From: Tenebrio molitor
Lineage: Eukaryota > Arthropoda > Insecta > Coleoptera > Tenebrionidae
Direction of reading: 5' to 3'
DNA: 64,000 nucleotides
Assembly: GCF_963966145.1 (NCBI RefSeq)
Contig: NC_091054.1
Span: 4,526,001-4,590,000 of the forward strand
Below the pieces are notes generated by a model. The model saw only the letters and a program-made list of their open reading frames with translations. It had not been told where the DNA came from and searched no databases. Below, piece after piece: positions 57,510 through 64,000 of this stretch. The stretch's first letter is position 1. Each line of letters begins with the position of its first letter. Position numbers and translations under genes: made by a program.

Positions 57510-58874
57510 CTATATGTCTTTTTCAGAAAGATGTAGTGTTGCGTGTTCGGACATACGAGATTTGGTTTTAGATTTGTACTGACACTTGTCACAAGTAATC
57601 CATTCCACAGCTTCAGATGGGGTATGTTTGAAAAACATGTGTCGTTTTAAATATGCTTTTGTCCTCGCCCTATAATCACAGTTGAAACAGTAAAACCAGT
57701 CCACTTCTTCATCAGATTTATGTATAATCATGTGAGTTTTTAGGTTGTGTTTCAGTTTTGTCGCGTAAGGACAGTGCTCACACCGAAACAAAGCCTCGTT
57801 GTTTGGTGTATGTTTAATGAGTGCGTGTGTCTTTAGGTTTGATTTTTGCTTTGCTTTAAAGCTGCATTTATCACACTTGAACCATTGGAGGTCTTCTTCG
57901 AAAAGATGCTGTTTCGAGTGTTCGGACAAACGATATTTGGATCTAGACTTGTACTGACACTTGTCACAAGTAAACCATTGCACAGTTTTAGGGGTATGTT
58001 TGGAAAACATGTGTCGTTTTAAAGCTTCTTTCGTCCTCGCCTTATAATCACAGTTAAAACAGTAAAACCATTCTATTTCCTCATCAGTTTTGTGTCTAGC
58101 TATTACGTGAAGATTTAGATTGTGTTTCCCTTTTGCTTTGTAAGAACACTGTTCACAGTGAAAAAAAGACGACTTTTTGTTTGGTGCATGTATAACGAGT
58201 GCGTGTGTCTTTACATATGATTTATCCTTTGCCATAAAGCTGCATTTGTCACACTTGAACCATTGGACGTCTTTGGCAAGATGTCCTTTTTTCTTGTGAC
58301 GCCATAAAACTTTTTTGTATTTTGTTTCGAAATCACATTCTTCACACTGAAACCGCTTGGCATCCAGGTGCTTTGCAATCTCATGTTTTTTCAAACTTGA
58401 TGCCTGAGTTGTCTTAAAGGAACAACATTCACATCGGTACCACTTTTCATCATCACTACAAGATACGCTACCTATTTTCTTGGATACTTCTTTTATATTT
58501 ACGCATAAAGTGTCCAAGTGTTTGATCCACACTAAGACTGAATACGTTTCAAACGAACACTTTTGACAAACGTAGCATTTCACTACGGTGTCCTTTTTCG
58601 GTAGATATTGCAAACTGTCAATTTTCTTTCTGTGATATTCTCCAACATGTTGATTGAAAATGATTACAAGATCAGTTTTAAAATCGCACTCTTTGCAGTA
58701 GTACTTTGCTAAATCATTTGTTTGACAACTGAATGATTTAAGAGGCAAATGGTTACGTTTCGTGTGATTTATCATGAAAAAAGGTGATTTGGTCATGTAA
58801 GGACATCTGTCGCAGTTGTGAATTTTTCCACAGCCACATTTTGAGGTACTCTCAGTACATCTCAAATTTGCCAT
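57510..58874 (-). CDS. C2H2 zinc-finger protein, 13 finger-like units (paralogue 1)
   Basis: A single coding exon of 454 residues starts at ATG 58874, just after an acceptor (CTTTTCAG), so a non-coding 5' exon is likely. Finger-like units run from residue about 19 to the end. Three divergent N-terminal units (CDRCPYMTK, CKECDFKTD, CQKCSFETY, the third lacking the last His) precede CECCSFKTT and CEECDFETK. Two repeats of a four-finger module then follow, in the order CDKCSF, CEQC or CEHC, CFNCDY and CDKCQY. Linkers are not TGEKP; they read like TPKTVQW or SDEEVDW. There is no KRAB, BTB or ZAD domain visible. A nuclear DNA-binding role is inferred from the fold. It is a tandem relative of the gene at 62337. 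Confidence 0.88.
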   Translation of the reverse strand: MANLRCTESTSKCGCGKIHNCDRCPYMTKSPFFMINHTKRNHLPLKSFSCQTNDLAKYYCKECDFKTDLVIIFNQHVGEYHRKKIDSLQYLPKKDTVVKCYVCQKCSFETYSVLVWIKHLDTLCVNIKEVSKKIGSVSCSDDEKWYRCECCSFKTTQASSLKKHEIAKHLDAKRFQCEECDFETKYKKVLWRHKKKGHLAKDVQWFKCDKCSFMAKDKSYVKTHALVIHAPNKKSSFFHCEQCSYKAKGKHNLNLHVIARHKTDEEIEWFYCFNCDYKARTKEALKRHMFSKHTPKTVQWFTCDKCQYKSRSKYRLSEHSKQHLFEEDLQWFKCDKCSFKAKQKSNLKTHALIKHTPNNEALFRCEHCPYATKLKHNLKTHMIIHKSDEEVDWFYCFNCDYRARTKAYLKRHMFFKHTPSEAVEWITCDKCQYKSKTKSRMSEHATLHLSEKDI

Positions 58875-59085
58875 TTTGATGTTACAATCTGAAAAGACGA
58901 TTTCATGTCAGTACAAAAAAACTAATCACAATAACTACAAAATATAGAAGGAGCCTTAACTGATCTATTTATCAATTTTGATTTGTTAAATCTAGTACGG
59001 ACACGACTTTATTATTATTATTTAGTTGTAACATGCTCTATAGTTTATACCTATTTTATTTTTGATCATGAGGAGATATTTTAAA
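58875..59085. other. Upstream region of zinc-finger gene 1
   Basis: This holds the acceptor at about 58894 and AT-rich sequence before it. The donor and 5' exon of the gene were not located, and may lie beyond the mobile element at 59086. Confidence 0.35.
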
Positions 59086-60075
59086 TACAGCGTGAATTCG
59101 AAATACGTCACAATCTTAAAACCCTAGGATTTTCAGACCAGTTGTGAAAATCACGTGCATTGAGTTTTGCGATATAGATCCGCATAAGGGCAGAAAAGCC
59201 ATGTAGAGTTCAAGCACAAAAGTTGAGTACGCCACTGATATCACGTTAGGACGAATAGTAAGATTTAACAAATTATCGAGTGCAACGTAAAAAAGGTGCA
59301 AAAAGTTTTGTTACGCGGGTGCTAGTACCGCTTGCAGATCAGTTGTTTTCAGTGCGACCTTCGGCTATTTTTTGGTTGGAATTTTGCGTCTCAGGGTGTC
59401 ATTATTATGGAACATTATACCAATAGTGAAATGACCGATATGGTATTTTGTTACGGAAGTGCAGATGGTGTTGGCTCAAAAGGACAGAGCTTTGTATGGC
59501 AAAAGGTTTCCGGCGCGTGGTGTTCCGCATTCGCAAACATTTCTGGCTGCTGTCTACGGGAAAATGGTACTTTTCGATTGCATTTTTTGCGAATAGTGTT
59601 GTTAACGGAATTTTTAACACCCATATTCATCAGCGCAAATCCAGGACGATGCAGGAAGTTTTGCAAGGGTTCGGGACAATTTACATCGAAGGGCACAGGC
59701 GTGTATTAGAAATCACGAACGACATTTTGAACAATATGTGTAATAATAATTGTAAGTACGGTAGGTACTGTTTAGTTGTGGGTTTTGCTTTGACTCTTAC
59801 TTTCACTTGGTTTTCACTCTTAATCTTACGCGTTTTTGCGGCAGTTTTTCGGCTATTTCATTCAAAGCAAGGTTTTGTCACTCTCTGTTTTTAAATCGTT
59901 TTTGCGGATATTCATGTTTCGATTTATTAGAACTTTCAGAAACGTCTCGTTCGGAATGGAATTAAGTTAAATTGGACTTTATGAATTGAAAATGTTTAAC
60001 CGCATTTTCTGTTTATTCACTTCTTGAAGATCCTGGGTTTTTAAGATTGTGATATTTCGAATTCAGCCTGTATAT
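59086..60075 (+). mobile_element. DNA element with 50-bp TIRs and DUF4817-like fossil
   Basis: The left end TACAGCGTGAATTCGAAATA runs for about 50 bp and is matched inverted at 60023-60075, both arms including the CACAATCTTAAAA block. The interior carries a degraded plus-strand frame at about 59407-59700. It begins MEHYTNSEMTDMVFCYGSAD, shifts to RALYGKRFPARGVPHSQTF and shifts again to LRENGTFRL. This resembles the insect DUF4817 helix-turn-helix domain, found in many transposon-associated insect proteins. At least two frameshifts make it inactive. Confidence 0.75.
59407..59700 (+). pseudogene. DUF4817-like helix-turn-helix fossil
   Basis: Three plus-strand frames carry consecutive parts of one domain: residues 1-21 from 59407, the middle in another frame from about 59484, and LRENGTFRL back near 59562. 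Later, NPGRCRKFCKG and TMQEVLQGFGTIY occupy overlapping frames, so decay continues downstream. The family name rests on pattern recognition only. Confidence 0.55.
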
Positions 60076-60877
60076 AACAAATACTCACCATTGATTTTAA
60101 TACAAGAGAAAAGGAATATTTAAATCCTTCACAGTTCCCTTTAGTTTTCAATCACGTGGGTTTAACCTGCAAGCATAACCAAAACTTAAAACAGCCTTCA
60201 TATCGTACAGGGTGTTTATACAATATTATCTGCATACCACAAGACACAAAAACCTATTAGATATCTACTTTTCAAGTAAAATAACGTTGCAATTTAAGGT
60301 TAGGGTCCCACTAATGCGCTTGCGCACAACAAAATATCAGCAGTTTCAACTTTCAAGTGATGCACTGTTGTCAGATTTACGCTTATCAATTGAAAAAATA
60401 TTAAAATAATGTGTACCATAAGGGCGTAGTAATGATTTTTTGCTGAGCTGGGCCAGATTTTAAACCACAAACAAATGATAAGAACAACGAAAATCAAACT
60501 TTTTATCATTTCATTTCAGCGCTTTTGCTATTTTTTTTTAGATTATTGCAGATGTACAATCTTATTTTTAATAAGGGTTTCGGTTTTATTCTGGGGTAGG
60601 TCGGGCCCACCTGGCCCCCCTTTGCTACGCCCTTGTCTACTAAGTGATCATGTCGTATTATTTCTAGCACAGCGTACATTTTTTTAAACTGTTTTTATTT
60701 TCCGTATAGTCTCGCACTGCAAGATCTGCAACTTCTGTTTTAATATACAACGTATCAAATAAAACATTAAGGAATGCCAAGATCGGTTTATTATAACAAA
60801 AAATAAAATAGATTCCTAGTTATAACAACATAAAAATTAACTGTTTTAGCAAATCGTCATGTAACACTGTAAAAGTG
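60076..60877. other. Spacer between the mobile element and the ClC fragment
   Basis: AT-rich, with no gene recognised. The open frames at 60212-60409, 60300-60509 and 60475-60687 have no recognisable domain. Confidence 0.5.
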
Positions 60878-61202
60878 TCAGATTTCTTTGGAAATTAATA
60901 ATTCTTCTACCCCCATTCTGTCTTGGTGCCTCCACACTCTGTACCGAGCCAGATCTTTCCGAGTCACCATGCGTATGACTTCATTCGTGTCGTTTACAAT
61001 CGGTAGATGTCGCAAGCCTAGCCCTCTGAAATGCCTCTGAATAATCTGAACATTCGAGGAAGCGAGGACGACTAAAAGTAGAGAATAAACAAAACAGAAA
61101 AACACCAAAAATTTGAACATACGTGAAGGACCGTGTACGGCGAGGGATTCATGAACGGCCTGAGATCGATCGAATAAGTTTTCTCCTCTTCACTCACCTT
61201 CA
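60878..61202 (-). pseudogene. C-terminal fragment of a ClC-7 type chloride channel gene, frameshifted
   Basis: Two exon-like blocks are visible. 61202-61123 encodes VSEEEKTYSIDLRPFMNPSP, matching the last CBS domain of ClC-7 (Drosophila ClC-b). After a 51-nt intron (GTATGT to TTTTAG), 61071-60878 reads SSSLPRMFRLFRG, and in another frame FRGLGLRHLPIVND, then VTRKDLARYR and GVEELLISKEI with a stop. The frame is lost where an 8-base motif CCTCTGAA (plus strand) recurs 11 bases apart at 61023 and 61034, an 11-nt duplication that breaks the reading frame. No membrane domain or other channel exon was found in the window. It is therefore a partial, probably dead copy, unless the shift is an assembly error. 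Confidence 0.75.
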
Positions 61203-61825
61203 CTTGGTGCAAAAAACAAATGAAAACAGTGTCACGCAATGACGGCTGCGACAACCGTCACATTTTTGAAGTGAAACTTTTTATGGGAGGGTCTTGAAAT
61301 TCTGATCGGCAACCTTTTTGTGTGACGAAAAGTGGTGGGGGTAAACACTGTTGGGTCGAGTGGGAGCAGTGTCTCTGTCCTTGTCACACTCACGGCATTT
61401 ATCGATAATGTCCTCTCTTTGATTTGGAGGCTTAAAAATAAACAATGAGTTACGCATTTCGATATTGTTTAGTGTTATCGTTGTTTATAATTTATTTTCT
61501 TCATTAAAATATACAATTTTGTTGTGAATATGCTATTTAAAAGTGATTGATGAATAATTACAATGTTTCCCTGTAATACAAAAGTTTCACTTCTATCGTG
61601 CGTCTTTACGACACATTGTTTTTTTTTTTTTTTTTGGGTGCAGACGTTGGACGTAACCATTATGAGAGGTCAAGACTCGGCTTTTGTTTCAAAAGGTTTA
61701 AAAGCACATAACGCGCATGGTAAAGTTGAAAAACTTTAAATTCCAATAGAGTGCAGTTTTAGTACCTCAGAACCAGGCCTCGGATCCTGCCGTAGGTGGT
61801 CACTTCCGATTGGTAACAATAGATT
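61203..61825. other. Spacer with a poly-T run
   Basis: No gene recognised. A run of about 18 T lies at 61618-61635. No other channel exons were found here on the minus strand. Confidence 0.45.
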
Positions 61826-62336
61826 TTTCGGGAGATAGGCACCCAATAAAACCACTTCCTCTCGGTCTTCAATCTCTGCGCTTAGCACAAAAAGACTCAC
61901 TTCTAGTCTTAATGATATAATTTACTATTTTCTCTGTTAGTCATTAGCACATAGTTTCTGGAATGCGATTCGTTATTCCAAAACTCGAGCCAATGAAACT
62001 TGAAAAAATCGTTATAAATTGTATCAAAAATATCGGCCTAATTTTAACACATGTTGAGATTTGTTAGCGTTCTCAGGACCTCCAGAGTATCATTATTGTT
62101 GGTGCAAGTCCCATTTAACGCTTTCTTTGTTTAATCGACGAAATCATGTAAAGTTTGTCTCTTGTGAAATTTTAAATTTCGCCTGTCGTCAGTTTAAGAC
62201 TCTAAGAAGTCCCGCGTCATATTCAAACCACTAGTTTGGAACAGTTGCTTACTCTACTAGACTAAAGACGCGATGATGTTACGAATACGCAATTGTGACA
62301 CCTGAACCATTAGATATCTTGTTTGGAAAGATGTCG
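61826..62336 (-). repeat. Duplicated 3' flank of zinc-finger gene 2
   Basis: Counterpart of 57131-57509, starting TTTTTCGGGAGATAGGCACC. It is longer because of insertions or because the other copy lost sequence. A decayed finger-like sequence near 62290-62336 suggests the open frame once ended further downstream. Confidence 0.8.
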
Positions 62337-64000
62337 TTATGCGTGTTGGATGTCTTTTTCAGAATGATGTCGTGTTAAGTGTTCGGACAAACGAAATTTG
62401 GTTCTAGATTTGTACTGACACTTGTCACACCTAAACCATTCCACAGCTTCAGATGGGGTATGTTTGAAAAACATGTGTTGTTTTAAATATCCTTTTGTCC
62501 TCGCCTTATAATCACAGTTGAAACAGTAAAACCAGTCCACTTCTTCATCAGATTTATGTAGAATCATGTGAGTTTTTAGGTTGTGTTTCAGTTTTGTCGT
62601 GTAAGGACAGTGCTCACACCGAAACAAAGCCTCGTTGCTTGGTGTATGTTTAACGAGTGCGTGTCTCTTTAGTTCTGTTTTTTGCTTTGCTTTAAAGTTA
62701 CATTTATCACACTCCAACCATTGGATGTTTTCTTCGGAAAGATGCTGTTTTGAATGTTCGGACAAACGAGATTTGGTTCTAGATTTGTACTGACACTTGT
62801 CACAAGTAAACCATTCCACAGCTTCAGATGGGGTATGTTTGAAAAACATGTGTTGTTTTAAATATGCTTTTGTCCTCGCCCTATAATCACAGTTGAAACA
62901 GTAAAACCAGTCCACTTCTTCATCAGATTTATGTCGAATCATGTGATATTTTAGACAGTCTTTCCATTTTGTCGTGTAAGAACACTGTTCGCAGTAAAAC
63001 AACGACTCTTCTTTGTTTGGTGCATGTATAACGAGTGCGTGTGTCTTTACATATGATTTATCCTTTGCCATAAAGCTGCATTTATCACACTTGAACCATT
63101 GGACGTCTTCTTCGAAAAGATGCTGTTTCGAGTGTTCGGACAAACGATATTTGGTTCTAGACTTGTACTGACACTTGTCACAAGTAAACCATTGCATAGG
63201 TTCAGGGGTATGTTTGGAAACCATGTGTCGTTTTAAAGCGTCTTTCATCTTCGCCTTATAATCACAGTTAAAACAGTAAAACCATTCTATTTCCTTATCA
63301 GTCTTGTGTCTAGATATTACGTGACGGTTTAGCTTGTGTTTCCTTTTTGCTTTGTAAGAACACTGTTCACAGTGAAACAACGACGCCTTTTTGTTTGGTG
63401 CATGTATAACGAGTGCGTGTGTCTTTACATATGATTTATCCTTTGCCATAAAGCTGCATTTGTCACACTTGAACCATTGGACGTCTTCTTTGGCAAGATG
63501 TTTTGAGTGTCTTTTTTTCTCGTGACGCCATAAAACTTTTTTGTATTTTGTTTCGAAATCACATTCCTCACAATGAAATCGCTTGGCATCCAGGTGCTTT
63601 GCAATCTCATGTTTTTTCAAACTTGATGCCTGAGTTGTCTTAAAGGAACAACATTCACATCGGTACCACTTTTCATCATCACTATAAGATACGCTACCTA
63701 TTTTCTTGGATACTTCTTTTATATTTACGCATAAAGTGTCCAAGTGTTTGATCCACACTAAGACTGAATACGTTTCAAACGAACACTTTTGACAAACGTA
63801 GCACTTCAGTACGGTGTCCTTTTTCGGTAGATCTTGCAAACTGTCAATTTTCTTTTTGTGATATTCTCCAACATGTTGATTGAAAATTATTACAAGATCA
63901 GTTTCAAAATCGCACTCTTTGCAGTAGTACTTTGCTAAATGATTTGTTTGACAACTAAATGATTTAAGAGGCAAATGGTTACGTTTCGTGTGATTTATCA
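62337..64000 (-). CDS. C2H2 zinc-finger protein (paralogue 2), 5' end outside window
   Basis: The open frame continues off the right edge: the last in-window codons read INHTKRNH, equivalent to residues about 35-42 of the paralogue, so the start is missing. About 554 residues are visible. The layout matches paralogue 1 closely (CKECDFETD, CQKCSFETY, CECCSFKTT, CEECDFETK), then carries three copies of the four-finger module CDKCSF/CEQCSY/CFNCDY/CDKCQY instead of two. Percent identity looks very high in the N-terminal part, pointing to a recent duplication. Fingers keep their zinc ligands, so it is probably functional. A DNA-binding nuclear role is inferred. Confidence 0.88.
   Translation of the reverse strand, partial: INHTKRNHLPLKSFSCQTNHLAKYYCKECDFETDLVIIFNQHVGEYHKKKIDSLQDLPKKDTVLKCYVCQKCSFETYSVLVWIKHLDTLCVNIKEVSKKIGSVSYSDDEKWYRCECCSFKTTQASSLKKHEIAKHLDAKRFHCEECDFETKYKKVLWRHEKKRHSKHLAKEDVQWFKCDKCSFMAKDKSYVKTHALVIHAPNKKASLFHCEQCSYKAKRKHKLNRHVISRHKTDKEIEWFYCFNCDYKAKMKDALKRHMVSKHTPEPMQWFTCDKCQYKSRTKYRLSEHSKQHLFEEDVQWFKCDKCSFMAKDKSYVKTHALVIHAPNKEESLFYCEQCSYTTKWKDCLKYHMIRHKSDEEVDWFYCFNCDYRARTKAYLKQHMFFKHTPSEAVEWFTCDKCQYKSRTKSRLSEHSKQHLSEENIQWLECDKCNFKAKQKTELKRHALVKHTPSNEALFRCEHCPYTTKLKHNLKTHMILHKSDEEVDWFYCFNCDYKARTKGYLKQHMFFKHTPSEAVEWFRCDKCQYKSRTKFRLSEHLTRHHSEKDIQHA

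Noticed and set aside
1..64000. CRISPR arrays, tRNA or rRNA genes
   Set aside because: Looked for and not seen; repeats are interspersed inverted-repeat elements rather than regular arrays, and no cloverleaf with conserved arms was recognised.

Overview
This 64 kb window looks like nuclear DNA of an insect, most likely a beetle (inference). The DNA is AT-rich. Its genes are animal genes broken by very short introns, mostly about 47-55 nt, and the spaces between genes are packed with inverted-repeat elements and transposon fossils. No prokaryotic operons, tRNA or rRNA genes were recognised.

Layout: (1) 2.35-4.82 kb, minus strand: Bicaudal-C, an RNA-binding KH/SAM protein in four coding exons. 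(2) 5.50-6.77 kb, plus strand: METTL14, the RNA-binding partner in the m6A methyltransferase, divergent from BicC across about 680 bp. (3) 7.90-19.59 kb, minus strand: PTEN. It has a small first coding exon, a large phosphatase/C2 exon, two introns of about 4.6 kb full of repeats, and a tail I assemble from small phase-1 exons ending in a PDZ-ligand-like STYL. (4) 20-28 kb: no gene recognised; includes a GC-richer stretch at about 22.4-24.4 kb. (5) 28.05-28.96 kb, plus strand: an unrecognised 286-residue protein. (6) 31.74-32.94 kb, minus strand: ATAD1/Msp1, an outer-mitochondrial-membrane AAA protein extractor. (7) 33-46.6 kb: no confident gene; many inverted-repeat elements plus fossils of a transposase and a reverse transcriptase. 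(8) 46.67-46.97 kb, plus strand: a small one-pass membrane protein. (9) 47.34-50.47 kb, minus strand: a six-exon unrecognised protein of 689 residues. (10) 52.20-53.46 kb, minus strand: a secreted, probably GPI-anchored Ly6/three-finger protein in three exons. (11) 57.5-64 kb, minus strand: two tandem C2H2 zinc-finger genes, the second cut by the right edge. Between them lie a terminal-inverted-repeat element with a decayed DUF4817-like frame and a frameshifted C-terminal piece of a ClC-7 type chloride channel gene.

The genes do not form one pathway. BicC and METTL14 both act on mRNA, and PTEN and ATAD1 are housekeeping signalling and mitochondrial quality-control genes. The most unusual parts are the modular PTEN tail, the four-finger module expansion in the zinc-finger pair, the broken ClC fragment between them, and a locus pair that preserves an insertion-free copy of a repeat next to a copy carrying nested insertions. 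Exon boundaries were worked out by eye from splice sites, reading phase and family similarity; no transcript evidence was available.
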